Shown piece by piece: positions 11,020 through 23,591 of a stretch of 64,000 nt of DNA (within the stretch, counting starts at the first letter, position 1; every line of letters begins with the position of its first letter). This DNA comes from Ulota crispa (taxonomy: Eukaryota; Streptophyta; Bryopsida; Orthotrichales; Orthotrichaceae). The stretch covers positions 13,388,868-13,452,867 of the forward strand of contig OY987246.1 of assembly GCA_963920765.1 (NCBI GenBank), written 5' to 3'. The position numbers were made by a program, and so were the translations under genes. Under the pieces are notes generated by a model. It worked only from the letters and a program-made list of their open reading frames with translations. It did not search any database and was not told where the DNA came from.

Positions 11020-11934
11020 CCCCTAAAGGACCATTGTCCCTTTCGGGGATAAATGGGATTTTGGGCAAGTATCCACAATCTCAATTTTTGTCTTGATTTT
11101 TTGAAATTTTTCTTGAAGATTAAAAAAACACATTAGCTTTTGAGGAATACAATTTCTATTTCAATATATGCCCATGAGCAAAAGTTATGCCCAAATAAGC
11201 ACAAATTTAGGGAGTCTGGGTAGCAAAAATATTTTACAAAAACTTGATTTCCTTTTTCGTTTTCTTATAGATTATGTTTTTGTCTACACTTGAAGCTTTG
11301 ATTCATTCCATTTGGACTAGTTATGAGAAAGTTATGGACAATCTTGTTTTTGGGCAATTTAAGCACCTCCTTGAAAAAATAACTTTGAAAGTTCATTTTT
11401 GAATGCAATTTCAAAAAAAATTCAAAAGAAATTGTTGGAAAGGGTAAAGTATTCTTGCTAGAACAATCTTCCCATTGGGATTATTGTGTTTCAATTCCAT
11501 TACAAGGTTATTAACAATTTAAGTTTTTGTTCAATCTTATACTTTCTTCTACCTAATTTCTTTTAAGAATGAAAATTAAGTATTTTTTGTTTCAATTTTT
11601 TCTCAAAATTCTCAACTCAACTTCCCACCATAAGGATTGAAACTCCCAAAATCTTTGGTGCAAAAGTTTTAAGTTAAAAAAGTTCAAAGTTGAATAATCT
11701 ACTCATGCAATGTTCAAAAAAGTTTGTTTTTTACACTTTAAACACAAATATCTTGCAATATGTACAATCAAAGTTTTTGAAATTCATTCTACACATTCTT
11801 GTACTAGTCTAATACAAGATCCTATAGTTAAATATGCAAAAGACCAATATTAAAACTTTTTAACTCTTTGCCATAAAAATGACAGTTTTGAGTGTCTTTT
11901 GACAAAATAAAGGTTGCGATCCTTTACAGGTTAA
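11016..11934. mobile_element. TTAA-bounded element 2 (919 bp)
   Basis: Begins TTAACCCCTAAAGGACC and ends GATCCTTTACAGGTTAA, an inverted match over the first 15 or so bases. A short subterminal stem (TGTCCCTTTCGGGGATA) follows the left end. Read on the other strand, the right half matches the left half of element 10 at 56261 (for example CTTTATTTTGTCAAAAGA and GATCTTGTATTAG), so they are copies of one family. No coding capacity. Confidence 0.75.
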
Positions 11935-13009
11935 TTGTGATAATTCTTTCAAGATTTATCTTACTCATCCTTTGAAGTCATTTGACCATCATTTGTAATT
12001 GAAAATGACAAATTGATTTTGAAACATGCTTTTGTTCTTTCAAACAAAGAATATTTGCAAAGAAATTTTTGAAATTCTATATTAAACAAAAATTATAAAA
12101 CCAATTGAATAAACTTATGATAAATGCTGAACAAAACTATAAAATATCTACATGCATGAGATCCACTATCATTAATTCAATGATTTTATATTTGAGTAAT
12201 TGGTTCTTAGGGGTTAATGGTAAAATTAAAATATAAAACACCCGTACCAATATTTACTTTTGTAAAGATCAGGTAGCAAAGAAGAAGGTAGTCTCATATT
12301 ATTTTGATATGTAACCAAAAAACATGCATTAAGAGTTGCAAATTTTCACAGCATTTACAAGAAAATTTGATTAATCTTTAACGACGAGGCGGATGAAAAT
12401 CATCTGCAGGGTATACACTGTGTTAGTGCAACCACGGTGACCGGCCATGATGTTCAAGGATTAACATCCCAAAAAGTAAGGGAAAACAAGAATTCTTCTT
12501 TGTTTTGAAAAATAATTGCCAAAAATACATCAAACCACATGTGGTTAATTTGTCTACTTATAGCAATTAAGGCAATTATATCTTTGTTTCATTCCTTATA
12601 TTTGCATGTTCACTTTTCTATGAAGATTTTTTTTTCAGAGTCACAAATCTTCTTCCAACTCTACTATCATATTACTAAAATCACATTTACCTTTGTAAAA
12701 TCACATCTTGACTTTTTAATATCACATCTCCATTCTACGTGACATCATAGATACATGATATTGACCTCTGTAATATCACAGCTCCACTCTCACATAAGTT
12801 TGAAGACTTACTAAAACTCTTACTTTGCATTCTATCTAACATATAAAAATCCTAATAAAATTCTAATGGTGAATATATATGTAGCGTAGCAAGCGTCAAC
12901 TGCTAATTATCTTTCTAAAATTAAAACACGTGTTTTTAAAAATAGCAATTTTATTTTATTTTCATGTAAAATCATTCATGTATGTACAATGACTATGTGT
13001 TCATCTATA
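11935..13009. other. AT-rich spacer
   Basis: No gene or clear element. A short frame at 12539-12742 is low-complexity and has no support. Confidence 0.35.
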
Positions 13010-13243
13010 TTAACCCTTAAACAACCAAAAGGCCCTTTGCGACCAGTACAATACGGGGTATTTTTCTTATATTTGGAATGGATCCACACCTCTATTACAT
13101 TTGAAACCAACAAAAAAATTGGAGAATAGATCAATACGATTCTAGTGAACTACTTGAGATCCCAAATTAAAATTTCTTATCGGTAGCAAATGACAATTAT
13201 ACGACAGCATATATACTATGCCCTATGAACGTTTAAGGGTTAA
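13010..13243. mobile_element. TTAA-bounded element 3 (234 bp)
   Basis: Left end TTAACCCTTAAACAACC, right end GAACGTTTAAGGGTTAA; the terminal bases are inverted repeats with TTAA at both limits. No gene inside. It lies about 330 bp upstream of the SPF30-like start codon. Confidence 0.7.
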
Positions 13244-13575
13244 GTCAAGACTATCTTTCTGCATATATACCAAATAAGAATTATTATGCACGATAAAAGT
13301 AGTAATAGTTTCTACTAAAAGTAAAAATAGCAGAACGACGATTCCATTTGGAACGGGCCTCCTCTCGCTCTCCTCTCAACTTCAGCCTCCGTCTCTCTCT
13401 CCCGATTGTTTTCAATTCACTTGTCGACGAGCACTCTCAAATCGCAGCTTTGCTTGCAGCTAAACCTCCGAGTTTTTTCACTCTCTTAGAGAATAATCAC
13501 GTCTTGTCGATTGAAGCCGTCGCGTATTTCGGCGAAGCATATTCTCGATTTTTTTTGGCTGGTTTTGGTGACAAG

Positions 13576-16500
13576 ATGAGCCTACAAGACATCGAGGAGT
13601 TGAAGGCTAATCTCTCCACTTACAAAGAGCAGCTTCAACAAGTAAGTGCATATTCCTTATTCATTTTTTCATGTTTTAAGTTGCGAAGTTTGGTTAACAG
13701 TAAAAAAGTTGGCGTTTGTTATGAAGAGAATCGAGGATGACAGTTTCAGGGTTCGGTGTGTGGAGCGCAGGTGAAGGAATTGCTTGTGGCGGAGCCTGGA
13801 AATGGCGAGTATCAAGAGATGGCGAAAGGTCTGACTGAGGTAAGTATGAAATATTCAAAGCCCCTGTGAGTGTAGTAGCGATGCTTGTAAATAATTAGAA
13901 TATGCTGGCACAGTAGGGTTTCTATACAGCGTCAGTGTGTAAGGAAGACGGACGGACGGACAGACCGAGGAGGGAGAAGTCTGTAGTGAGTGTGTTAGTT
14001 AGTTAGTTAGCTAGGGTTTGGAACTGTCCTAAGGATCATCAATGTTGTTCAAGCAGGGCAGCACGACTTCGCTGCATGCGAGAGAGGACCTTTGTCGGAG
14101 TTGCTTTGCAAGGTGAGGTGGTTTATGCCCTATTGGCATTCGATACCAGTGGTCGGGATTTTCTTCTTACACTTACTTTGCTGCGATGGACGTAAAATAA
14201 AAAGGGAAAATATCAAAAGGGAATTGATATGTGCACACTGGGGGGTTGATATTTGCACACCCCCCTGGGAGGTAAATTATAGATTTCTACCATCAAAAAT
14301 TTGAATTTGAGATTTTTGAATTCAGATTTGGACTTACAGACCATGGTTTAGTCTAGAACCATAAAAAGGTTGCAATTGAACAACACCCAATGAAAAAACT
14401 TATCTTCTTTTACAAACAAAAGTAAAAGTAACACTTTTTCCCCTAGCTAAGCTTTTTCATGGGGGTGTTGTTCAATTGCAACCTATTTTATGGTTCTAGA
14501 CAAAATCATGGTCTGTAAGTCCAAATCTGAATTCAAATTTCTCAAATTCAGATTTTTGATGGTAGAAATCTATAATTTACCTCCCAAGGGGGTGTATAAA
14601 TATCAACTCCCCGGTGTGTACATATCAATTCCCATATCAAAAATACTCCTCAATTCTTTCAAAATATCAAATATACCCTGTATTATTTGAAATATAAAAA
14701 AAGACCCCTGGTTTTGTGTAGGAATATCAATTATACCCCTAGTTATCTTTGAGAATATCATTAGAGAGTTAGGGATATTTCTTACAATTCAAATAATACA
14801 AGGGTATATTTGATGTTTCTACATAAAGCCAGGGGTACTTTTGATATTTCAAATAGTAGGGGTATATTTGATATTTTGAAAGAACTGAGGGGCATTTTTG
14901 ATATTTTCCCTAATAAAATGGATGTTCCATCGACTTCCTGCAAGTATACAGCAATTGAATCATTAAAATTTCAGTCGCTCTAATATCTGTAAAGTTTAGG
15001 TCTTGTTGGTGTTGCCCTTTCCTTTCCCCTCATGGTTTATTCAACACATTGATCTGCCAGTTAATCTGGCTTCTTGCAGGTCTTAGAGTTGACCTACGAC
15101 CTGCTCAATGAAGCTCAGCAAGCCAAAGAGGATGCGGAGCAGGAACAGCGTGAAGCTGCGGCTGTTAGTACACAGAGGCCTCCACTTCATCCTTCTGCTA
15201 TTTACAAACCGCATCAGGTAATGCAATTTGGTTTAATTCTGAGCTTGTGGCATGGATTGTTGGGACTTAAGTCTGATCACGCAAGCTTTGAAAAATAGAA
15301 ACCTTGGCAGTGGACGTTCATTGGTTTAATGTTTCCGACATCCAGGGAGCGCTCTCTTTTTCGATTACAATCAGAAAAGTCCTCTGATTATGCATTGGCA
15401 TGTTTCTCGATGCAGGACACGACACATAATATTCCCGCGAGACTTCCAGTTGGGACTAATGTTCAAGCCATATGGAGTGAAGATGGAGAATGGTAGATGA
15501 TTTTTCTATTGGCGGAGTTCATTCTTGTTACCTTTTGCGATTTTAGAGCTAGTTCGTCATCTTGTGCGGAAGAACATGCATGTATATATTCTTGTTGGCT
15601 TGTGAGGTCTGACTTTTTGTATAATTTGGCGATCTTAATGTTTTATTTATTTATTTGTCGTACTTTGCAGTGCCTCCTTGCTGCTTTTAGTTTCGTCGTT
15701 TGGTTAGCTATCAGGCTTTGGAAAAAGGAGTGATTTTGTTTTGGAAGATGTAGTAGTTGTTCTAAATTGCTCATATGTCACTTTTGGGACGTTATGCAGG
15801 TATAAAGCCACAGTGGAGGCGGTTACTCCAGGAGGCTACTTCGTCGTCTACGATGAATGGGGCAACAAAGAAGAGGTGTGTGGTCTTTTTTATTTTTTAA
15901 TTTTTTTAATGTTCTGGTGATTCGGTGGTGCTCTGCTTATTTTTGTACTTTTCTTATGATTTAATAGCCTGGTACTGAAACTTTGATTTGTCTTCTGCAG
16001 GTAGATGCTTCGAATGTAAGGGAATTAAACATCCCAGACGGTGATGCGGAAATTTTAGATCAAATGCTTGGTGGAGTTCCGGCACCTGAGAATTCAAATG
16101 TGGATCCCATGTTCGATGCTGAGCAAGAAGCTAATCTTACTAAGCTTGCTTTAAAGGAAAAGATTTTAGCAGCCGCAGATATAGAGGCTATCCCGAGGGA
16201 CTTGCCCCCAAAGTTGCGAATCAAACCCGAGGATTCCGAGGATGTGGTAAGTGTTACTTAGTTCAACGGTTTAGTAATTTGTTAAAGTGAGGTTAACAAT
16301 GCTTTCATGCTTACGTACACCAATTTGTGAGTAGAGAAAAGTAGCTTAAGAGTTTGTGTTTTCCTTGCAGAGAGCAGCAAAAAAGAAAAAGATCCATGCT
16401 TTCAAGTCGAAGGCAAGACTTGAGCAGATGGAGCTGACACAGAACAAGCGTCAAAATGCTTGGCAGCAATTTCAGACTACTTCTAAAGGGAAAACCAAAA

Positions 16501-16911
16501 AGGTCAGTACCATTTCATTCTGTAGCAGCTACAATGTCTTCCTTGTCAGTATGAGTACACTTTAATCCTTACGTTCCAGTCTATTTCTGGGATGAACTAA
16601 ACAGAAGGAAATCTTCGTTTTCGGAGAAATACAAAGGTAATCGTTGCAAAGAGCTTACTTATGGTGTAGGATCCTGGAATGTGTTTATTTGACAGATACT
16701 GCCCTTTTCTAATGTAGCTCATTGTGTGTTTTTCTAGCAGCAAACGGGTTTCTTTACTGGGCGCAAAAGGGAGAGCATTTTCAAGTCACCAGACGATCCC
16801 AAGGGCAAGGTAGGTGTTACAGGTAGTGGGAAGGGAACTACTGAATTTCATAAACGTGAGAAGCATTTGCACCTAAAAGTAGGTGGCGAAGATGGAGACG
16901 ATTATGTTTGA
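13576..16911 (+). CDS. SPF30: SPF30/SMNDC1-type Tudor-domain splicing factor
   Basis: Eight coding exons: 13576-13641, 13771-13839, 15080-15217, 15416-15492, 15800-15875, 16001-16246, 16371-16502 and 16741-16911 (the last could start three bases earlier at a duplicated AG). All junctions are GT-AG and in phase; the product is 324 residues, close to plant SPF30. The N-terminus LKANLSTYKEQLQQ matches the family opening, which decides the ATG at 13576. The Tudor domain is around residues 100-145 (VQAIWSEDGEWYKATVEAV then YFVVYDEWGNKEEV), with aromatic residues for dimethyl-arginine binding. Two basic blocks follow (RAAKKKKIHAFKSKARLE and TGFFTGRKRESIFKSP). Known: SPF30 helps tri-snRNP join the pre-spliceosome in the nucleus. 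AATAAA overlaps the stop codon end at 16911. Intron 2 hosts nested transposons. Confidence 0.93.
14204..14910. mobile_element. Fold-back element family B, interrupted by a family A element
   Basis: The left end GGGAAAATATCAAAA and the right end TTTTTGATATTTTCCC are inverted repeats, and the arms continue with CTCAATTCTTTCAAAATATC on the left and its complement on the right. Without the inserted A element and its 9-bp duplication, it is about 283 bp. It lies in intron 2 of the SPF30-like gene and has no coding capacity. Confidence 0.75.
14219..14633. mobile_element. Fold-back element family A, copy 2, nested, with 9-bp target duplication
   Basis: Begins GGGAATTGATATG and ends CATATCAATTCCC, with long inverted arms as in copy 1. 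The bases ATATCAAAA occur directly on both sides (14210-14218 and 14634-14642). The uninterrupted right arm of family B shows that the target held this 9-mer once. This is a 9-bp target-site duplication, typical of Mutator-type elements. Confidence 0.85.
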
Positions 16912-17583
16912 ATAAAGATACTCTTTTTAAGAAGTGGCGTTACTCTTGGTTCAGATAGTAATGTTTTGTGCTTAACATTCTATACTTCAGAAATACTAGG
17001 CAGTCTATCTGAGCCCTTCCACTATTCCACGCCCCTTTTCAATCGTAACTTTCGAAAATTTACCATCTCTTACAGGGTGTGTCATATTGTGAGCACATAT
17101 AGACTCTGTCAGTGTCCCACTCATTATGTTGTACATGATGTGAGTTGAATGAGTGTAACAACCCAAAACTGTAGTCCCTACTGTCCCGATGGCATTGAAG
17201 TATTTGTTTACATTCTTGTGACTTAGACTAAGATCATGAGGAATGTATGTAAATATTCTGATCCCGTAAGCGCTCTGGATCCAACATTTTTGGGATTACT
17301 CTTCTGGAAATTCTTGCCAACTGATTTGGATAATTGTGAAGTATCTGTGAAGGCCTTGAATTCTCTGTGAAACGTAATGAACAGTTCTCTTCTTTTCTTA
17401 GTAGCTGGATTGGTAGTATTGGTGGAACGATAATATGTCTACATGCGCAATTTTTGCTGTGTCCTTAGACATGCGCATGTTTACTTGAAATTCACTGTAT
17501 GTTATACAGAATCATACAATTGTTGTGCCCTCGAATCTTCGTATATTGTAGAGCTATTCTTTTTTATGTAAGAATGAGTTTCC
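16912..17583. other. 3' flank of the SPF30-like gene
   Basis: Contains the 3' UTR. No further exon or element is seen before the TTAA element at 17584. Confidence 0.4.
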
Positions 17584-18204
17584 TTAACCCATGAATGCCG
17601 AGGTGGACGGGTTTTGTCCGCTAGATTTTTTTTTTAAAAATCTCTGTAGGATGGAGAAAAATCGTTTCTCATTTGGTTTTTTTGAAGAAATGATTATGGA
17701 AATATAGTCTAAGGTAGTCGCTCTAAAACCGTCACTTTAAGGGCTGTTCTGGATTTTCATGGGCTTTCCAAGACATGAAGATTTTCTGCCTAATTTTCCG
17801 TCAAAGAGAAATGGATGCTAAATGTAATCCAAATTTTTACATACTTTTTGAAGCATTATTGAATTGTTGATGAATTTTCAAAGTTTTTTGTAGTAGACAC
17901 ATATCTGTGACTCTAGGTTTTTCATAAAGCATCTCATATCCATTTTTGGATTGGCTATGGAATGTTTTAAATGTGAGGGTTGCAATTATAGCATACTACC
18001 TTATCATGGAAGGCAAAAACAACCTCACCAAATGTACACATTTTTTAGGTTAGTTAATTTGTGAGAAGATTCATAGACATGGTGTTAGGTCTCATGTTAC
18101 CCTTGTTGCAATTTTTGTGAGAGCAACATGCACTATTAACTCCTGCAACTTTTGAAAACAATATTATAATGGTGGCCACTTACCAGCCCCGCGTTAGGGG
18201 TTAA
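17584..18204. mobile_element. TTAA-bounded element 4 (621 bp)
   Basis: Left end TTAACCCATGAATGCC, right end GCGTTAGGGGTTAA. A subterminal stem GGACGGGTTTTGTCC follows the left end. Its interior (for example GAAGCATTATTGAATTGTTG) recurs at 33900-34070 inside another, end-less copy. Confidence 0.65.
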
Positions 18205-19115
18205 GAACGGCAGAAGCTATTCACAGGAACAGAGAAGCACGATTATGGTATTGTGGCAATGCTGGTTACAAAGACTCAACTACCAATTCTTGCAACAAAC
18301 TCCATCTATATGAAAGATATGTACAAAGTTTGTTGTCCATGGTTCAAAGGCTTCAGTGGTTAGATTTTATTCACGGCCGAAGGAATAATGTCAATTTGGA
18401 CATTTTTGGTCAATTCAAACGTGACAATTCAAATGTTTTTGTGTTAGTTTGGAGATTTTTTTGTTAATTTAAACACATTTAGTCAACTTAGACATGTCAA
18501 TTTGGAGAGTTTTTTATTGTAGTGTTAGAGACTTAAAAATAGGGTCAAGAAGATCTCACTTGAGAGGTGTAAACATGCAAGAGAGGTGAATATAAGAGCA
18601 AGGAAACAAAGCAAACACACAAGCAAGCGGTGAATAAAAGAGCAAGAGCAAAGAGTCCCTAACCCTAAACTGCCAACACTAGTACACCACCTCCAACCCC
18701 CAACGTTGTGAACCACCGTTGGCAAATCCCCCTTTCATATCTTGGGCGGGTTCTGTGCCGCAACTTGGACAACTACAAGTTTTTGCCCGCGTGATCGGGG
18801 ATTATGTTTTTGTCATCTTGAAAAGTTCTCATCCTGCTCCCATGTCACAACATTCATCCCATTGGGCATTTCCCATTGGGCATTGCCCATCGGTCGTTTA
18901 CGCCGGGCAATGTTGTTGTCGTCGGGCATTGCGGGAAAAAAGTACCTCCTTGTTGGGCTCTACCCTTCTTGTTGGCCCTTTTTTCCCACAATCCCCTCCT
19001 CAAGCGGCATTGCTCTGTATGTAACCCATGTCCCAAATTCAAATCCCTCATCCAAACCCACTCAAATCCTTGGTATTTTTGCCAATCAACAATCCTAACT
19101 ATTTGGGAAATTCTA
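18205..19115. other. Unresolved stretch with a possible CACTA-type right end
   Basis: The segment 18380-18525 has repeated CAATTTGGA/TCCAAATTG motifs and ends TATTGTAGTG, which resembles the right end of a CACTA element, but no matching left end was found. The motif set recurs near 22378-22490 after CACTACAAGGAAATAG. From 18719 to 19110 there are repeats of CCATTGGGCATT and several overlapping frames without domains. I call no gene here. Confidence 0.35.
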
Positions 19116-19688
19116 CTCCCTCTCTCCCAATATAAAACTCCAAATTAGGCATAGTTCTTGTCCCACTAAAAGGCTCCCTTTTGCTAATTTTAACTATTGA
19201 AAAAGCGTTTGTCATGTCCAATGATCTCATGGGGGCAAGTTAAGCAATTAAAGAGCATTCCTCTCCTAACAAGCTTGGCCTTGCCCATATGAGGTATCAT
19301 TGTTGCTAATAATCTTTAAATCATCAATAATGAGGAGCTAGCAACATGTAAAAATATGGTACTTTTTGCATGGAATTTGGGTGCCCAAACATCAACATTG
19401 AAGATTGGAGATTTTACACATATTTGGTGGGTGGTATATTGATTCTAGAGTGCATTTGTCACTAGCACAAAGATTAAAATAATGAGGAACCAACAGCCTT
19501 CACAACCTATGCACAAATATGGTACTTTTTACTTGAAATTTGAGTGTCTAAATGGCAACATAAAAACTTGAGATTTTGCACATATTTGATAGGTGGTATA
19601 TTGATTCTAAAATACATTTATCACTAGCATAATGACTAAAAATACAGTTAATCCCTCATGGAGAAGCTTTATATTGGGACAGAGGGAG
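19116..19688. mobile_element. Stowaway-like element (573 bp) with TA target duplication
   Basis: The left end CTCCCTCTCTCCCAATATAAA and the right end TTTATATTGGGACAGAGGGAG are inverted repeats, flanked by TA on both sides. CTCCCTC plus TA duplication is the hallmark of Stowaway elements of the Tc1/mariner superfamily. The interior contains a diverged direct duplication of about 150 bp (about 19330-19470 and 19495-19640, both with GGTGGTATATTGATTCTA). No transposase. Confidence 0.8.
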
Positions 19689-19966
19689 TACTACATAAAA
19701 ATATTGTTGACTAAAAACTATTCTATTAGGATATTAGGAGGGTCAAAATTCTCTAACGTCTATTTCCTCCCATAATTGATTTCGGGTCCATAAAAAAAAA
19801 CTGTATTTATTAAGAAGTCTTCATTCCCATTGGAATCACAAACCTAATTGCAGACCCCAAGAGCCTGATTGCAATGTACAATCGACACAAAGTCTTTGGC
19901 AAAATCCTTGTGCCCAATAGTCAAGGGGGGCCTGCCCCCAACAAAACAATTGCACTGCAGTCTGTT

Positions 19967-20472
19967 AGGGTGTCAGAGCCAAAGGGGGCAAACCAGGGTT
20001 CGGGGAGAACCGGCATTTGGCATGATATCACTCATGTCAGCCGGAAGAAGTTGTTGGAAAAGATTGAAACTGGAAAATCATTGGACAGAAATGCAGCCAG
20101 TTTTTCAATATATCTTATCTTTATAATAGTCTTATCTCTTTTAGTTGGGTAGTTGCAAGCAAAGTATGATTTAAAAATTTGTGATTGGTTGATGGCAAAG
20201 TAGTGAAGTGAAAAGTTTGTGATTGACCGAGGGCCAAGGGGCAAAGTGATGAACATGGGCGTTGTGTGTGAAAGGACATCTTTGGTGGAATCCATTGCAT
20301 TTTTTCCAACTTGAATTTGGAATTCACATATAAAGGGGTGGGGAGGGAGATGAAGAGGCAAATTGATTTGAATCTAAAACTGAATTTGAGTTTATATTAT
20401 CCCATGGAATATTTTTTATGAGCATGGGGTGGCCCAATAGCCTTCCGCCGGAATGACGGGTGCATGAGTCTA

Positions 20473-20519
<47 letters not shown>

Positions 20520-20694
20520 TAAAAGAATCCCTCTAAGTTAGGGTTTTGGTGAAGCTGCTCATTCTAAAGAGAGAGAGAGAGTTGCGGTATAACTTCTAGT
20601 GACCAATTAACTGGGGAGAGAGAGGTACATGCGTAAAGTGGTTTACACTAAGGATTTATTTTGAATCAAGTTGTTGCCTCCATTGGTACAACAG
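19967..20694 (+). repeat. Possible solo LTR (copia-like), weak
   Basis: The stretch begins TGTTAGGGTGTCAGAGCC and ends GGTACAACA, so it has TG...CA-type limits. It has a TATATAAAAG box after a TA microsatellite and a T-rich tail with GAATCAAGTTGTTG near the end, as in some copia LTRs. No 5-bp target duplication, second LTR or polyprotein was found, so the call is tentative. Confidence 0.3.
20475..20520. repeat. (TA)n microsatellite
   Basis: About 20 TA units in a row, followed by a GA microsatellite at 20572-20581. Confidence 0.9.
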
Positions 20695-21132
20695 GTACTT
20701 GAACTTGTTATAATATGATGCACATTAAATATAGAAATTTATGAGAAATAACTAGTGCATGCCTGTGAAACACTTATTGAAAATGAAAAATGCCAAGAGC
20801 CAAATTTTAGCTAGGAATGCTATTTCACGGGCAAGGAAATGTGGGCCATGAGCTATAATTTTTAGTCAAAATAAAAAATTCCACCAATAACTATGTACCT
20901 AGGGTCCTATAATTGTGCATTTTAAACTATCATATCTTGAAAAAAATGTTATTTTTTGGTTCCATTGATTTTGAGTTGAGAATTTGTTCTTGCTAGTAGA
21001 ATCTTGAGTTCCCAACTCATTGCTCACCATTTTATGCTTGCCAAAGAGCGTTGTCCAATTTTAGTAGATGAAGTCAAAATTTCTCCCTAAAAGAAGGCAT
21101 ACATTACCTTCCATTCCATATAAGCTACACAA

Positions 21133-21423
21133 AATATTGCGTTTAGGTTGCCCCGCTCTAATTTCTCAACATTTCACACTATTTAAATGTTTTCCGCTGC
21201 TACAGTATTTTTCATCAAAAATTGCTGCAGCAAACCATTTTTAGAAGGCCTATCAACAACTATGAAGCTAAAAAAAGACAAATTAATAACTTTCAAATCA
21301 TAAACCATGTGAATTCTAAATATTTAATGAGTTACATAGGCTTCCAAGTGACCAAGTGATGAGTCATGAGGTAACTCACCATGGTAAGGCAACCTAATTG
21401 TAAGGCAACCTAAATGCAATATT
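21133..21423. mobile_element. Inverted-repeat element, family K copy 1 (about 291 bp)
   Basis: Left end AATATTGCGTTTAGGTTGCC, right end GGCAACCTAAATGCAATATT, inverted. The right half, including AACCATGTGAA and GAGTCATGAGGTAACT, recurs at 23437-23590 as a half copy. Confidence 0.65.
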
Positions 21424-21672
21424 CAGTGTATGGATTGCACTGAGTACCCTCACCCTTCAACCATGCTCGGCTACCATGGCACTGTAGACGCCGCCTTGTA
21501 CCATTCCGTGCTAGATTTTTCACTCAATAAGCTTACTGCAAACTGCAGGTGCCTGCTTTCTAAGATGGTCACAATAAACACCAAAAGGTGATGGGTGTTG
21601 TGCCCACTTTATGTGTAGGGTAAGAGCAACCTCAATGGCTGTGCAATATGTGAGCGTTGAGTAAGATGTTTA

Positions 21673-22036
21673 GGGCAGCTTCACACTATGGCCGAAAGTT
21701 GAGAGGCCGTCAGTCTGTACCAATTAGATTGCACGAAATTAAGAGTCTGGCTGTTCAAGCCTTCACACTAAAGGTCAAACTCCAAAGGCCGTCATCCACC
21801 ATTTGCCTACATGGTAGCACTTTATCATCTAAGGTTGATAGTTTTTGAAAGGGAAGTTTGGGTTTAGCAAAAATGAAAACCAAAACTATGGGCGAGAGGC
21901 CATCAATTTCAACATTTATTATTGTCAGTTTCAGCATTTATTGTCTATTTTCAACAGATTTTCTTGGCCTCTCGGCAAATTTTGGCCACTCAATTTGAGG
22001 GCCTCTTGACTTGGCCGGTCATAGTGTGAGGGACCC
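21673..22036. mobile_element. Inverted-repeat element, family H (about 364 bp)
   Basis: The left end has CTTCACACTATGGCCG and then GAGAGGCC. The right end carries the inverse (GGCCTCTTG ... CATAGTGTGAGG). No gene inside; superfamily unresolved, with some resemblance to hAT-type ends. Confidence 0.55.
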
Positions 22037-23436
22037 AATGGTAAAATTGCCAAACAAGGAATTTGTGGTGCTCATTTAGGCAATTAACAATGCAATACCC
22101 TAAAAGTATTGGGAATTGGGCCTACTTGTTATCACAATGTTGTTGATCACACTTTTTGCTTCACTTAGTGTACGTAGCAACAAGTTGTAAAATATTGCTT
22201 CAAGGCTCTCAATTGGCATGCACCGCAATCAAAAGCACTAATTACAAATCCCATTGGGTCCCTTATTTCATTGTCCACCCCCATCTTACAGTTTTTGCAT
22301 CTACATGGCACAATTATTGAGGTTGCTCTAAGGGCATTATGCAAGGACATTCTCATGCTTAAGCTATTGAGAACTAGCACTACAAGGAAATAGTATCCAA
22401 ATTGACTAAACTTGTCTAAATTTGTAGGAAAATGTCCAAAATGAAAAAAAAATGCCTAAATTGACATGTCCAAATTGACAACATTCCCCCACCTTTAAAG
22501 GCTGGACCTAAGTAATTAGTGGCCCAAAAATGAGACTGCTTGTGCGTGAGGCCCTTGACGTGCAAAAATATTGCTTGAAGAAAATATTGCCACATGTCCT
22601 TTATGGTGGCAAAAGTGATGTTGTGCAAAGTGACACCATTCCGCAATTTTTGTCATTACATTCACAAGTATAAAGGCAACCAAAAATGCAAAAGATTTTG
22701 TTCAAGCAACATTCATGCATACCATATCATACCTTATTACTAGCTCTGGCACAAAATCACATTTAAACCACTTGTGTACTTTTTTTGTTTTGTGATTATA
22801 CACATTCATTGCTGAAATTTTGTAAAATACAAATAAAATAAAGGAAAAGAAAACACAAATGTTCCAAAATGAGGTTTAAAGTATTGTCATATAATTTCTA
22901 TAGTTATAATGACACACAAAGGATCAGAACATTAAATTTGTGCTCAAAGTTGCAATATCATGGAGCACACACACTTCTAACTCATCTTTCTGTAAATTGA
23001 TGTATACTTGCATTATGGGGTCCTTTACTTAACAGCCATCTCAAAATGTTGATCATGTGAATTAGATACAGTAGTTAACTACCTGTATCTATAGAGTTTG
23101 TCTAGAATGAATGACTAAATATTATAACATTTAAATGTGAACATGACAAAAAACAACCATTCATTAAATTTTCAACTGCCTTACTATATTTTTGCACTTT
23201 AATTGATTGTTAGGCAATTGGGTGTCCAAGCTGGTAATACGATTAAGTATGTGGATGCATATCCTATAGTTGGCACGTCCTTGCCAAGCTCTTATAGAAA
23301 AAGTATGGTTTGGGAGGTGTCATAGTTTATTCACATTTTACATTATACAGTTACTTACTGCTAGTTTAATAATTTTCATTATAGTTTTTGCAATTAAAAA
23401 ATAATAACAATAAGGACTCAGTAACAACAACAATAA
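22037..23436. other. AT-rich gene-free stretch
   Basis: Apart from the CACTACAAGGAAATAG motif at 22378 (possible single CACTA-type end), I see no gene or complete element. Confidence 0.35.
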
Positions 23437-23590
23437 TATAGAAAATCAAATTAATGACTTTGAGGTCATAAACCATGTGAAACCTTAGTAGTTAGAAAGT
23501 TGCATGCTCCTTTAGGTGACCAAGCAATGAGTCATGAGGTAACTTTTTAGGATACGGCAACACAATTATTAAGGCAACCTAAATGCATTG
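23437..23590. repeat. Half copy of family K
   Basis: Direct match to the right half of the element at 21133-21423, ending GGCAACCTAAATGCATTG directly before TTAA element 5. Confidence 0.6.
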
Positions 23591-23591
23591 T

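Noticed and set aside
18719-19148. Possible gene with several overlapping frames
   Set aside because: The frames overlap in three phases and derive from a local CCATTGGGCATT repeat; no domain or splice logic.
18380-22395. A CACTA element running between 18380 and 22395
   Set aside because: The right-type end (TTGTAGTG near 18520) lies before the left-type end (CACTACAAGG near 22378), so they cannot bound one element in this orientation.
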